Source: Eubacteriales bacterium SKADARSKE-1
Lineage (GTDB): Bacteria > Bacillota > Clostridia > Oscillospirales > Acutalibacteraceae
DNA: 64,000 nucleotides
Assembly (NCBI GenBank): GCA_030920305.1
Contig: JARLUB010000002.1
Location: 225,674 to 289,673 of the forward strand
Direction of reading: 5' to 3'
Shown piece by piece: positions 34,953 to 44,568 of the stretch (the first letter of the stretch is position 1; each line of letters starts with the position of its first letter). Position numbers and translations under genes: made by a program. The notes under the pieces are model-generated. The model did no database searches. It had not been told where the DNA came from and saw only the letters and a list, made by a program, of their open reading frames with translations.

Positions 34953-35252
34953 ATGGGGTTATGGAGAAAAAATAAAAAAAACAATATAGAAAAAAGCTTG
35001 CAAAAAATTGTAAGCTCCACACAGCTTCCTCTTGGCTCTTCATTGGACTCTGCCCATTTTGAGGTCAACTCAAATAGCGAAGTTATAATAGAGGGTTGCA
35101 AAGGAATTCTTCAATATGATGAAAATATAATAAAAGTAAATATGGGAAAAATGATAACTGCCTTTTGCGGAAGAAAACTATCTGTTAAATGCCTAAATAC
35201 AGATTCATTAATAGTAACAGGTTTTATTACATCAATAGAGTTTATTACATAA
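34953..35252 (+). CDS. yqfC: Sporulation protein YqfC
   Basis: 99 residues from the ATG at 34953 after CGAGGTGAAAAA; an upstream frame start at 34866 overlaps ylbJ and is rejected. YabP/YqfC family: the beta-rich pattern SAHFEVNSNSEVIIEGCKGIL and VNMGKMITAFCGRKLSVKCL matches. Mother-cell protein linked to YqfD, 14 bases downstream. Confidence 0.9.
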   Translation: MGLWRKNKKNNIEKSLQKIVSSTQLPLGSSLDSAHFEVNSNSEVIIEGCKGILQYDENIIKVNMGKMITAFCGRKLSVKCLNTDSLIVTGFITSIEFIT

Positions 35253-35266
35253 GGAGTTCATAATTT

Positions 35267-36439
35267 ATGCTCAGAATTATAAGATTTATTTTTGGATATG
35301 TAATATTTTCTGCTACAGGTTGTTTTCCTGAGCGTTTTATGAATTTGACTGCAAGATATGGAATATGCCTATGGAATGTAAAAAAAAACAAAAACACATT
35401 TACAGCATCAGCTATGGCTTCAGAGTATAAAACTCTTAGAAAAATAGCAAAAAAATCTTCAATGAAAATAAAATTATCTGAAAAAAGGGGGCTTATATTT
35501 ATAACAAAAAAGTATAAGAGCCGAAAAGGCATTCCTATTGGTATTCTTTGTTTTTTTGTTATTATTTATTTTTTATCTTTACATATTTGGAATATTGATA
35601 TTAAAGGTAATAATAGTATAGAAGAAAATGAGATTTGCTCACTTTTATCTGAACTTTCAATTGAAAGCGGAACATTAAAAAACAAAATAGATACATCATC
35701 CATAGAACGTATGGCCATGAATCGATTTAGTAACATATCTTGGTTTTCTGTAAACATAAGGGGTTGTAACCTTGAAATTGAACTAAAAGAAAAAATCACG
35801 CCACCTGAACTTGTTGAAAAAGAAACTCCCTGCAATATAAAATCTACAAGTGATGCACATATAACCAGAATGGAAGTATACAGTGGAACTGCAGAGGTAA
35901 AAAATGGAGATGCTGTAGTTAAGGGTCAACTTTTAGTAAATGGCATTGTTGAAGACAGTTTTGGCAAAAACATCTTACAACATGCTGATGCTAAAATATT
36001 TGCAACAACTATAAAAACACTTAAAGAAAGTACTGACTTAAATTCTACCGAAGAAGTAGCCACCGGAAAAGTTATAAAAAGAAAATATATAAAAATTTTA
36101 AGTCTTAAATTTCCACTAACACTAACACCAATACCTAAAGGAAATTTTAAGCGTAAAATTAAAAAAAATAATATAAAAGTTGCAAAAGCATCTCTTCCTA
36201 TAACAATGTATAAAGAGTATTGGGAAGAATTCGCTAAAAAGAAAAAAATTTTTACGAAAGACGAAGCCTGTAGCATAACAAAAGAAAATTTAAAAAAAAG
36301 AGAAGAATTAGAACTTAAAAATATAAAAATACAAAAAAAAGATACCTTGGAAAAAATAATAGATAATAAGTACTATATCATAGCTACATATAATTGTGAG
36401 GAAAATATAGCAACAAAAGAGCCGATTTTGCTAGAATAA
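35267..36439 (+). CDS. yqfD: Sporulation protein YqfD
   Basis: 390 residues. N-terminal soluble region with GYVIFSATGCFPERFMNL, one transmembrane segment (IPIGILCFFVIIYFLSLHIW, about residues 86-106), then a beta-rich domain (WNIDIKGNNSIEENEI) resembling SpoIVB-like/POTRA folds. Mother-cell sporulation protein of unknown biochemical role. Usually followed by phoH and ybeY; here phoH is missing. Confidence 0.9.
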   Translation: MLRIIRFIFGYVIFSATGCFPERFMNLTARYGICLWNVKKNKNTFTASAMASEYKTLRKIAKKSSMKIKLSEKRGLIFITKKYKSRKGIPIGILCFFVIIYFLSLHIWNIDIKGNNSIEENEICSLLSELSIESGTLKNKIDTSSIERMAMNRFSNISWFSVNIRGCNLEIELKEKITPPELVEKETPCNIKSTSDAHITRMEVYSGTAEVKNGDAVVKGQLLVNGIVEDSFGKNILQHADAKIFATTIKTLKESTDLNSTEEVATGKVIKRKYIKILSLKFPLTLTPIPKGNFKRKIKKNNIKVAKASLPITMYKEYWEEFAKKKKIFTKDEACSITKENLKKREELELKNIKIQKKDTLEKIIDNKYYIIATYNCEENIATKEPILLE

Positions 36440-36535
36440 ATATTCAATATTACTATAGTTATCTAATCGTGCACGACAATTTAGTTAGAACTTATTGTAA
36501 TATTTTACAAAAGTAAAAAAAATATAAATTTTTAA

Positions 36536-36563
36536 TGACTTTTGTTGTTCGATATGTTATAAT
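36536..36563 (+). promoter_or_regulatory. Possible extended -10 promoter for ybeY
   Basis: TGACTT, 16-base spacer, TATAAT with an upstream TGT (extended -10 TGnTATAAT). It lies about 130 bases before ybeY in a 256-base gene-free stretch where phoH would be expected. Confidence 0.55.
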
Positions 36564-36695
36564 GTTTTAGAAAAGCTTAAATAATTTGTAGCTTATTCAT
36601 GTTTTATTTTATAAGTTTAGTATGGTATAAAAAACTATTAATTAAGCTTTGTAAATCAAAATTTAGTATATAGAGAGGTAATCAAAGTTATAGTT

Positions 36696-37202
36696 ATGGA
36701 AAAAATAAAAGTAATTATTAATGATAACCAAAAAGATATAAAAATTCCAACTGGTCTTAGAATGATCGTAAGACGAGCTTGCACTGCTGTCTTAAGATCT
36801 GAACACTTTAAAGGTTCTGTAAAAATTGGTGTAACTTTTGTCAACAACGATGAAATTAAGGAATTAAATAAAAAATATCGCAAAAAAGATATGCCTACCG
36901 ATGTTCTTTCATTTCAAACCATGGAAAAAGGTAAATATCCAATCGAACCCGATACTGGAGTCCAATTAATTGGCGATGTTGTTATTTCAATAGAAAAAGC
37001 TTGTGAACAAGCTAAAAAGTATGGCCACACACTTCAACAAGAAGTTAGCTTTTTAACCACTCATTCTGTTCTTCACCTGCTTGGTTATGAGCATGAAAAT
37101 GTCGGTGTTGATAGAATTAAGATGAGAGAAAAAGAAGAAGTTATTATGCGTGAGCTTGGTTACTTTGGAGCTTCCGGCTATGATATGTATGAGGGTAATT
37201 AA
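36696..37202 (+). CDS. ybeY: rRNA maturation endoribonuclease YbeY
   Basis: 168 residues. The zinc site HSVLHLLGYEH (HxxxHxxxxxH) is complete, and MPTDVLSFQ is the conserved family segment. It processes 16S rRNA 3' ends and supports 30S quality control. Ribosome site AGAGAGGTAATC lies farther than usual (about 18 bases) from the ATG. Followed by its own terminator, so era is a separate unit. Confidence 0.95.
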   Translation: MEKIKVIINDNQKDIKIPTGLRMIVRRACTAVLRSEHFKGSVKIGVTFVNNDEIKELNKKYRKKDMPTDVLSFQTMEKGKYPIEPDTGVQLIGDVVISIEKACEQAKKYGHTLQQEVSFLTTHSVLHLLGYEHENVGVDRIKMREKEEVIMRELGYFGASGYDMYEGN

Positions 37203-37222
37203 TGCATATTAAATAATTAAAA

Positions 37223-37264
37223 AATCAATACGTACTTCCTATGTGTTGTACGTATTGATTTTTT
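37223..37264 (+). terminator. Terminator after ybeY
   Basis: Perfect 13-base stem AATCAATACGTAC/GTACGTATTGATT then TTTTTT. Confidence 0.9.
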
Positions 37265-37301
37265 ATAAGCTAATAATCATTTAAATAAAGGAAGTATTTT
37301 T

Positions 37302-38216
37302 ATGAAAAACGAGAACTCTAGGTGTGGTTTTATTGCTATTGTCGGCGTTCCAAATGTAGGAAAATCATCACTTTTAAATGCATTACTTGGACAAAAAATT
37401 TCAATAGTATCCTCTAAACCTCAAACCACTAGAACTAGGATTATGGGAATTCTGACCATTGACGATACTCAACTTATTTTTATAGACACTCCTGGCATTC
37501 ACACTCCTAAAAATCATTTGGGCGAATACATGAAAAAATCAATTAAAGAATCTATAGCCTCCGTTGACATAGGTTTATTGGTAGTAGAACCTGGGAAAAA
37601 TATAAAGGCAGATGAAATACGATTAATTGAAAAGTTTAAAAGTCTATCTATTCCTGTAATCCTTGCTATAAACAAAATTGATCTAATAAAAAACAAATCT
37701 GATTTATTAAACATTATAAGCAAATATTCCAAATTAATTGATTTTAAAGCTATTGTTCCTATTTCAGTAAAAGAAAAAAACGGTTTACCTGAGCTCATTC
37801 TTGAACTTAAAAAGCTTTGTGTAGCTGGACCCCATCTTTTTGATGAAGACTCATTAACTGATCAACCCGAAAAAGTTTTAGTTTCTGAAATTATACGTGA
37901 AAAGATTCTAAAGGTTACAGATAAAGAAATTCCTCACGGGGTTTTTGTTGATATTGAAACGATGAAAGAGCGTCCTAGTGGAAACATTACTGATATAGAT
38001 GCCACTATATATTGCGAAAAAGAAAGTCACAAAGGCATTATAATTGGAAAAAATGGTGACATGCTTAAAAAAATTGGTACAATGGCTAGATTTGATATAG
38101 AAAAGTTCTTTGGAAATAAAATAAATCTTAAGATTTGGGTAAAAGTTAAAGAAGACTGGAGAAATCGTATGAATCTTCTTAAGACTTTTGGATACGATGA
38201 AAAAAATTTTAAATAA
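37302..38216 (+). CDS. era: GTPase Era
   Basis: 304 residues. GTPase motifs: GVPNVGKSSLLNAL (G1), DTPGIHTPKN (G3) and NKID (G4); C-terminal KH RNA-binding domain with GIIIGKNGDMLKKIG. Era binds the 3' end of 16S rRNA during 30S maturation, working in the same process as YbeY. dgkA and cdd, often between them, are absent. Confidence 0.97.
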   Translation: MKNENSRCGFIAIVGVPNVGKSSLLNALLGQKISIVSSKPQTTRTRIMGILTIDDTQLIFIDTPGIHTPKNHLGEYMKKSIKESIASVDIGLLVVEPGKNIKADEIRLIEKFKSLSIPVILAINKIDLIKNKSDLLNIISKYSKLIDFKAIVPISVKEKNGLPELILELKKLCVAGPHLFDEDSLTDQPEKVLVSEIIREKILKVTDKEIPHGVFVDIETMKERPSGNITDIDATIYCEKESHKGIIIGKNGDMLKKIGTMARFDIEKFFGNKINLKIWVKVKEDWRNRMNLLKTFGYDEKNFK

Positions 38217-38220
38217 AAAA

Positions 38221-38257
38221 TAAGCTGGACTTTCTAAAACAGAAAATCCAGCTATTT
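38221..38257. terminator. Bidirectional terminator between era and a membrane-anchored protein gene
   Basis: AGCTGGACTTTCT/AGAAAATCCAGCT hairpin flanked by A- and T-runs; converging genes share it. Confidence 0.8.
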
Positions 38258-38923
38258 TTATGCCTTTTTAGTAAACCTCATGCCATTAAGAAACAACTCA
38301 TCCGTTCCAACGCTATATTTTACAACATTTTCTTGATTTTTACCGTTTACACTTTGCTTAAATGTAATGTTTGTATCATCCACAGTATAAGTAAGTTTAA
38401 TTGTTGTATTGTCCTTTCTAAATATAGCTATACCCTTATTAGTTAACTCATATTCAAATTTAACTGATTTATTTTCCCAAGTACCTAAAACTTCTTTTAC
38501 CGGAGTAAAATTGTCACTTCCCTTAATTTCCTTTGGCTTGGATTGAGTATAAGTAACTTTTTTTCCTTGTGAACTAGTAAGGCTTAAAGATCTTGATGTA
38601 AGACCAGATTTAACTTCATATTTATATTCATCGTTTATCTGATTTTGTGAGTCAGTTTTTATATTAATTTTAACAGCATCTCCTCCACTTAACTCATAGG
38701 TTCCATCAACTTTAATTGAATCTACTTGAATTGATGCTGTTCCATCATTTTTTAAAGTTAAAATAGTTTCTGCTTGTCCCTCATTAAGTTTCCAGGTCCC
38801 TACAGGACTATTATTAAAAAATATTAAAAAACAACCAAAAACTGCTATAATCACAACCGCTAGCATAGCTCCAACTTTCAAAATCATTTTTTTATTTTCC
38901 TTAATTCTTTCAAGTATCACCAT
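38258..38923 (-). CDS. Membrane-anchored extracytoplasmic protein, lipocalin-like
   Basis: 221 residues from the ATG at 38923, seven bases after GGAGGG; an ATG at 38938 includes that ribosome site. One N-terminal transmembrane segment (ILKVGAMLAVVIIAVFGCFLIFF, about residues 13-36), then two similar beta-rich halves: SPVGTWKLNEGQAETILTLK...GTYELSGG and LGTWENKSVKFEYELTNKG. The GTW motif at the start of each half is typical of small DUF5640/lipocalin-like clostridial proteins. Function unknown. Downstream of the TrkH gene, possibly co-transcribed. Confidence 0.7.
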   Translation of the reverse strand: MVILERIKENKKMILKVGAMLAVVIIAVFGCFLIFFNNSPVGTWKLNEGQAETILTLKNDGTASIQVDSIKVDGTYELSGGDAVKINIKTDSQNQINDEYKYEVKSGLTSRSLSLTSSQGKKVTYTQSKPKEIKGSDNFTPVKEVLGTWENKSVKFEYELTNKGIAIFRKDNTTIKLTYTVDDTNITFKQSVNGKNQENVVKYSVGTDELFLNGMRFTKKA

Positions 38924-38966
38924 AATCAAACCCTCCAATTTTATTTTTCAACACATAATTGTATTT

Positions 38967-40355
38967 TTAACCGACCACTATTTTTCCCTCTGGCAAAATT
39001 TTTTCATACCCTCTTTTATGTTGCTTCATAGTAACTGATAAAATAAGTGAAATTGGCCCAACTCTTCCAGTAAACATAGCAAGTGATAAAAGTGCTTTAG
39101 AAGCAGTAGATAAAAATGGGGTTATTCCTGTTGTCAAGCCTGTTGTAGAAAAGGCCGAAACAACTTCATATAAAATGCTTAAAAAGGATTTATCCAGTTC
39201 AAAAAAGAATATCATTATTGTTAATATTGTAACCAAAAAAAACGACAGACTCACTATTGTAAGGGCCTTATAAATTGTTGATTTAGATATTTTATGTTTT
39301 AGAACAACCGGATCTTCTTGGCCTTTTAATATACCAACAACTGCAATGATTATAACTGCAAGTGTCGTTGTTTTTATACCTCCACCTGTAGATGCTGGTG
39401 ATGCGCCAATAAACATCCAAAATATTGACATGATTTTAGTAATATCGAATTGAGTATCTATAGGAGCAGAAAAAAATCCTGCTGTTCTCATACTTGTTGT
39501 TTGAAAAAATGACACATCCAACTTGTCAAAAAAAGTCATATCTTTTAATGTATTGTTCTGTTCACACAACATAAATAACGTTGTTCCTACTACAATTAAA
39601 GATGCAGTAGTTATAAGCACTAATATTGTATGAACATTTAATCTTTTATGACTTCTAATTTTTTTAAACTTACGATAGATACACGAACCTATATCGCTTA
39701 TAACAATAAAACCTAAGCCACCAAAAATTATTAGAACTGAAATTGTAATACTAACTAAAGCATCTTTTGAATAATACATGAAACTTGTGCCGGGGGCTAA
39801 AAATCCCATAACATCAAACCCAGCATTACAGTAAGCAGAAATCGCGGTAAATATTGCCGGCCAAATTCCCTGTACACCAAATTGAGGGACAAATCTGATG
39901 GCAAGAAGAATTGACCCTATGGTTTCACAAGTAAACGTCCATATTAAAATTGTTTTTATAAGATTTGAAATGTCTATAACTCTACCACTTGTATGCTCAC
40001 TTGCTATTTGTAAATCGCGAAATCCTAATTTTCCTCTTAAAAAAAGGGTACCTGCCGTAGTAAAAGTTATTATTCCTAAACCACCTAATTGTATTAACAA
40101 AAGTATTACAAATTGTCCAGCGAAAGTCCATTTAGTAAACGTGTCAAATACAGCAAGACCTGTAACACAAGTTGCGGAAGTTGCTGTAAAAAGAGCGTCT
40201 ATAAATTTTGTTTTTTCGTGAATCTTAGAACAAAAAGGCATATATAAAAGTGATGCTCCAGAAAGTACAACAAGTAAAAAACTTAAGACAATCAGCCTTA
40301 CAGCCGGTACATCCTTTATTGTTTTTGGTGCTTTGTCCCCCATCTCTTTTAACAT
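38967..40355 (-). CDS. Potassium uptake transmembrane protein TrkH/KtrB family
   Basis: 462 residues, about ten hydrophobic segments. The four selectivity-filter-like loops are visible: TATSATCVTGLAVFDT, AISAYCNAGFDV, SMRTAGFFSAP and SAFSTTGLTTGI; GASPASTGGGIKTTT is also conserved. It forms the membrane channel of a Trk/Ktr potassium system whose gating partner (TrkA/KtrA) is not in the window. Start follows AAAGGAGAAAAAA. Confidence 0.92.
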   Translation of the reverse strand: MLKEMGDKAPKTIKDVPAVRLIVLSFLLVVLSGASLLYMPFCSKIHEKTKFIDALFTATSATCVTGLAVFDTFTKWTFAGQFVILLLIQLGGLGIITFTTAGTLFLRGKLGFRDLQIASEHTSGRVIDISNLIKTILIWTFTCETIGSILLAIRFVPQFGVQGIWPAIFTAISAYCNAGFDVMGFLAPGTSFMYYSKDALVSITISVLIIFGGLGFIVISDIGSCIYRKFKKIRSHKRLNVHTILVLITTASLIVVGTTLFMLCEQNNTLKDMTFFDKLDVSFFQTTSMRTAGFFSAPIDTQFDITKIMSIFWMFIGASPASTGGGIKTTTLAVIIIAVVGILKGQEDPVVLKHKISKSTIYKALTIVSLSFFLVTILTIMIFFFELDKSFLSILYEVVSAFSTTGLTTGITPFLSTASKALLSLAMFTGRVGPISLILSVTMKQHKRGYEKILPEGKIVVG

Positions 40356-40367
40356 TTTTTTCTCCTT

Positions 40368-40889
40368 TTAAAAAAAATTATAAAGTTGTTTTTTATCTAT
40401 TATAATTAAAAGTGGTAACCCCAAACCATAACAAACTATAAATTGTCCTAATCCTACACTAAAAGCTGTGCTACAAAAAACCGGAAAACTAAAACCTTTT
40501 GGCATAGAAAATGAAATTAAAGCCCCAATAAAAATAGATCCCAAAACAACTGGTGGTAATGGAGCCAAAATTGGAATATTAGCAATTTTAAAATTTCTTA
40601 AAAATCTTGTTAAAACAGCAGCTATAAATGTCGAAAGTGTTCCGAAAAGCATGTCCAATACGCCAAGAGGACTTGCCATATTTGATATAAAACAGCCACA
40701 AGTTAAAGCTGGTATTGCATATGGTGAAAACACTGGTAATACAGTCAATGCTTCGGAAATACGCAACTGAACTCCGTAATATGCTACACCAAATGAAGCA
40801 GAAACAAAAGTTAAAACAACATATAAAGAGGCTATCATAGCTGCACCAACGATTTTTTTTACCTTTTTAATTTCAAATTTTGGCTGCAT
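40368..40889 (-). CDS. queT: QueT family transporter
   Basis: 173 residues with about six membrane segments, of the QueT/ECF S-component-like family thought to take up queuosine precursors. Typical motifs: ALYVVLTFV, YGVQLRISEALTVLPVFSPYAIPALTCGCFISN, then SPLGVLDMLFGTLST and GFSFPVFCSTAFSVGLGQFIVCYGLGLPLL. No standard preQ1 riboswitch is recognised upstream, but a structured leader is possible. Its presence with queA in the window fits queuosine metabolism. Confidence 0.85.
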   Translation of the reverse strand: MQPKFEIKKVKKIVGAAMIASLYVVLTFVSASFGVAYYGVQLRISEALTVLPVFSPYAIPALTCGCFISNMASPLGVLDMLFGTLSTFIAAVLTRFLRNFKIANIPILAPLPPVVLGSIFIGALISFSMPKGFSFPVFCSTAFSVGLGQFIVCYGLGLPLLIIIDKKQLYNFF

Positions 40890-41204
40890 CTTTTTCCTCC
40901 AAAATTTTTAATACACACCATACATACATAGAATAACTCATTACATAATAAAAATCAAGAAATTAGACATATTAAATTTCAATACTTATAAAAAATATTC
41001 ATCTCTTACATTGTTTTTCCACAAACTATGTGGGACAATAAAATTAACAAGCAAGGTGGCACAAGTTTTTGCCTTGAATTAAAACTTATAATTTAAGCTT
41101 TTTACTTTACATTTTATAGTTAGTCTTATTTTATACTATATCGCAAAATCTACCTTTAAAATAGTTATATAATAAACCTTCACTTAAATAATTCGTGATT
41201 TTAT
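40890..41204 (-). other. Leader region upstream of queT; no gene
   Basis: No coding frame. On the minus strand two potential hairpins occur: CAAGG...CCTTG (about 41052-41078) and ATTGTCCCACA...TGTGGAAAAACAAT (about 41008-41034). They could be a structured leader but do not match a riboswitch class I recognise. Confidence 0.4.
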
Positions 41205-41241
41205 ATAAAAAATCTCCTACAGCGAAAACTGCAGGAGATTT
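41205..41241 (-). terminator. Terminator after the glycine-rich secreted protein gene
   Basis: AAATCTCCT-CAG/CTG-AGGAGATTT hairpin with TTTTTTATAT on the minus strand. Confidence 0.8.
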
Positions 41242-41243
41242 CT

Positions 41244-42221
41244 TTATATGTAATAAAACTTTTTCATATCATTTGAAATAGCTGAGTCTTTACCATCATT
41301 ACCATTTTTGCCCTTTGACCCAGACCATACCCAATAATGTGGATTAGGACGACTTCCTTGCCCACCTTTTCCACCAATGCCTCCAGAAAGTGTGCTATAT
41401 CTATCTACAAAGACTTTAACCTGATCGTGGTCTAAATAAATTGCATACGCACCATTACCACCATTGCCGCCATTGCCCCCGTTTCCTCCTCCGAAAGGCA
41501 CATGCCACAGGCTTTCATAACCACCTTTGCCACCTTTGCCACCATTAGCAGCCTTTATATTCATACTAAGTAAGCTTATATTACCAGAAATAATACTTAT
41601 TGGAGCATTTTTTGTATCACCATTTTGTCCGGTAGCATCGTTTTCTCCATTTATGCCATTTGCTCCGTCAGTACCTGGTGTTTGATTAATAAATCCATTT
41701 TTAAATACAATATTGATATTGTCAAAATAGTTATACACATCTTTGGAACAAGTTTCATTCCAACCGGGTTTCCATACATTAGAATAAGTTGTAATCCAAC
41801 GTCCACATTCATATTGCCTTAACCCAAAACCATCAACATACCAATGCCCTGGGCTCCAAGTTTCATGTGATTCTGCAACATAATTTCCCGGATGTTCAAC
41901 CGTGTAATAATCCGTATGATCAAATTCACGTTTTCCACAAATGATTCCATTGTCACGACTCATAATTGTTATTGTATGTCCATTCAAATCAACTGTAAGA
42001 GATGATTTTATCTCTATTGGGTTAGTAATTATAATGTCATTATAAAGAACTATATTGTCCCCATCTTTTGCATTAGTAGCTGCTAATGCAAACTCCCCTG
42101 CACTTTTAACACTTTTAATTGTTTCATCAATCACTGCTGATGCTAGACAAAAAGATGTGCTCAATGAACATAAAACTACTGCAGTTATTGATGCTATTAA
42201 AGCTTTAAAACTTTTCTTCAT
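41244..42221 (-). CDS. Secreted glycine-rich protein, beta-helix-like
   Basis: 325 residues with a Sec signal peptide (KKSFKALIASITAVVLCSLSTSFCLASA). Then SAGEFALAATNAKDGDNIVLYNDI resembles the start of parallel beta-helix proteins. Two aromatic motifs follow (ESHETWSPGHWYVDG and SNVWKPGWNETC). The C-terminal half alternates collagen-like triplets (GTDGANGINGEN) with glycine runs (GGKGGKGG, GGGNGGNGGNGG, GGIGGKGGQG). The gene has its own promoter and terminator. No known family; a surface or matrix structural role is an inference. Confidence 0.75.
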   Translation of the reverse strand: MKKSFKALIASITAVVLCSLSTSFCLASAVIDETIKSVKSAGEFALAATNAKDGDNIVLYNDIIITNPIEIKSSLTVDLNGHTITIMSRDNGIICGKREFDHTDYYTVEHPGNYVAESHETWSPGHWYVDGFGLRQYECGRWITTYSNVWKPGWNETCSKDVYNYFDNINIVFKNGFINQTPGTDGANGINGENDATGQNGDTKNAPISIISGNISLLSMNIKAANGGKGGKGGYESLWHVPFGGGNGGNGGNGGNGAYAIYLDHDQVKVFVDRYSTLSGGIGGKGGQGSRPNPHYWVWSGSKGKNGNDGKDSAISNDMKKFYYI

Positions 42222-42342
42222 TATTTCTCCTCCATCTGAAAATGTTTTCCATTCTCAATTTAATTTAGCACATAAAAACACAATAAGGTAATGGTAGCTT
42301 GAAATAGCATGTTTTCGCTTTCCATTAACCTAATTAATTATT

Positions 42343-42371
42343 ATTTTAGCCTTTATCAATGTTCTTGTCAA
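42343..42371 (-). promoter_or_regulatory. Promoter of the glycine-rich protein gene
   Basis: Minus strand TTGACA, 17-base spacer, TAAAAT; leaves a 5' leader of about 115 bases. Confidence 0.65.
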
Positions 42372-42509
42372 GGTAAAACAAAAGATTTTAATAAATTTGT
42401 GTGAATAATACATAAAACTTTATATTTGTGTTGTTTTTTGTAAAAAATTCAGATGCTAAAATTCAAAAGTACTCCACTTTAATATTTAATTCTTATTAAA
42501 AATTTTAAC

Positions 42510-44390
42510 CTACTTTAAAAAGGCAAATGAAGCATCACTTGGCATTTTAAAATTGCTTCTTGGAGATAATGATATTTCCCCTATTTTAGGCCCATCAGGT
42601 AAACACGAACGTTTAAACTGATTTGCAAAAAAACGATCTACAAAGGTATCTAAACATTTTTTTATTTTATCATCATTGTATTTGCCTTTAAATGCAGTAC
42701 TTGCTAATCTTAAAATTTTGTCCAATGAAAATCCAAATCGTAAAAAATAATATAAAAAAAAGTCGTGCAACTCATATGGGCCCACTATATCTTCGGTTAT
42801 CTGCTGTATTTTTTCGTCCTTTAATGGCAAAAGTTCTGGGCTAATAGGAGTATTTATTACATTACGAATTATATCACACAATTCTTTGCCTAATCGATCA
42901 GCCTCATAAGACAACAAAGTTTTAACTAAGGTCTTAGGTATAGCGCAATTAACATTGTACATTGACATATGGTCACCGTTATAAGTCACAAAACCTAAAG
43001 CCAATTCTGACAAGTCACCTGTACCCACAACTATAGCAGACTCCTTATTGGCTATATCCATTAAAATTTGTGTTCTTTCTCTAGCCTGAGCATTTTCAAA
43101 AACAATATCATGTGTATTTTTATCATGACCTATATCTTCAAAATGTTGAATTACAGCCTTTTCTATTGATATTTCCCTTAAAGTTACACCCAATTTTTCT
43201 GCCAATAAAATAGCGTTATTTTTAGTTTGATAACTTGTTCCAAAACAAGGCAATGTTACTGCCATTATATTTTTTCTATCAACATTTAAACTATCCAGGG
43301 CCCTAACGATTACACAAAGTGCAAGCGTAGAATCTAGCCCCCCAGATATGCCCAAAACAACTTTTTGATTAGCCATGACTTTTAATTTTGTCTTTAAGGC
43401 TTCTGTTTGAAACAATAAAGCATCCTCACAAAGCTCATCAAGATTGTTATAGCTATCTAATGGAATAAACGGACATTTTGAAAATTTTCGGGTAAGTTCA
43501 ATATCTTTTGACGGTAAATCAAAATATATAATATGTTCTGGTTCTTGTGACTGAAATTTTCTGTGTAATCGTTCTGCTTCTAAAAGTTGCAAATCTATTT
43601 CAGCTATAGTAAGTCCAGTTTTAAATTTTTCAGATTCACTAAGAATTACACCATTTTCACAAATCATGCTATGCCCAGAATAGACAACATCCGTTGATGA
43701 TTCACCGGTTCCAGCACTTGAATAAATATAAGCACAGTTAAGCCTTGCTGACTGCGCTTTCACCAATAATAACCTATATTGTGGCTTACCCAAAGATTCA
43801 TCACTTGCCGATAAATTAGCAATAACAGATGCACCTGCTTTTGCAAGTTGCCCAGATGGTGGTGTAGCAACCCATAGATCTTCGCAAATTTCAAGACCAA
43901 GTTTAAGTTCAGGAATATTTCTGCATGCAAAGATTAAATTCGGGCCAAAAGGTATTTCTTTGCCATTTAACAGAACTGTTTTATAACTTTTAGCTGTTGA
44001 AAAATACCTTTGCTCATAATACTGCAAGTAATTTGGTAAATTTGTTTTTGGTACTAACCCTAAAACTTCTCCATGATATATAACTGCTCCACAATTATAA
44101 ATATTAAAACCATCAACAAAGGGCAAACCTACTAATATCAGCATGTCTAACTTAAAGGTCTCTTTTGCTATATACAAAAGTGACTCCTTTGCCTTATCTA
44201 ATAAGCTCTTGTGCAAAAATAAATCCCCACAAGTATATGCCGTAATAGAAAGTTCTGGGAAAACAATAAGAGACACATTTTGCTCATTTGCCTGAAAAAT
44301 CAAAGAAAGAATATTATCAACATTATATTTGCAGTCTGCAACATTTATACCTGGAACCGCACAGCAAACTTTCAAAAAACCATCTTTCAT
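42510..44390 (-). CDS. nadE: Glutamine-dependent NAD+ synthetase
   Basis: 626 residues from the ATG at 44390, six bases after GGAGGAG. The N-terminal nitrilase-type glutaminase has Glu in VFPELSITAYTCGD and Cys in GLEICEDLW; the synthetase domain has the ATP motif LGISGGLDSTLAL and VGTGDLSELALGFVTYNGDHM. It amidates nicotinate adenine dinucleotide to NAD+. Its substrate is made by NadD, whose local gene is a remnant, so another adenylyltransferase must supply it. Confidence 0.96.
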   Translation of the reverse strand: MKDGFLKVCCAVPGINVADCKYNVDNILSLIFQANEQNVSLIVFPELSITAYTCGDLFLHKSLLDKAKESLLYIAKETFKLDMLILVGLPFVDGFNIYNCGAVIYHGEVLGLVPKTNLPNYLQYYEQRYFSTAKSYKTVLLNGKEIPFGPNLIFACRNIPELKLGLEICEDLWVATPPSGQLAKAGASVIANLSASDESLGKPQYRLLLVKAQSARLNCAYIYSSAGTGESSTDVVYSGHSMICENGVILSESEKFKTGLTIAEIDLQLLEAERLHRKFQSQEPEHIIYFDLPSKDIELTRKFSKCPFIPLDSYNNLDELCEDALLFQTEALKTKLKVMANQKVVLGISGGLDSTLALCVIVRALDSLNVDRKNIMAVTLPCFGTSYQTKNNAILLAEKLGVTLREISIEKAVIQHFEDIGHDKNTHDIVFENAQARERTQILMDIANKESAIVVGTGDLSELALGFVTYNGDHMSMYNVNCAIPKTLVKTLLSYEADRLGKELCDIIRNVINTPISPELLPLKDEKIQQITEDIVGPYELHDFFLYYFLRFGFSLDKILRLASTAFKGKYNDDKIKKCLDTFVDRFFANQFKRSCLPDGPKIGEISLSPRSNFKMPSDASFAFLK

Positions 44391-44568
44391 TAAAGACTCC
44401 TCCACTTACAAAATTACAATTAGTAATTAATAATAGCTAATAACAGTATCTTCTGTTTTTTGCAAATCTATGTAGTTTATATTTCACATAAATTTTTATT
44501 AAATTCAGAAATTATAATTTGTAAATGTTAGGACTTTAAAATATTGATCAGCTTATTGGGGTTAAAAT

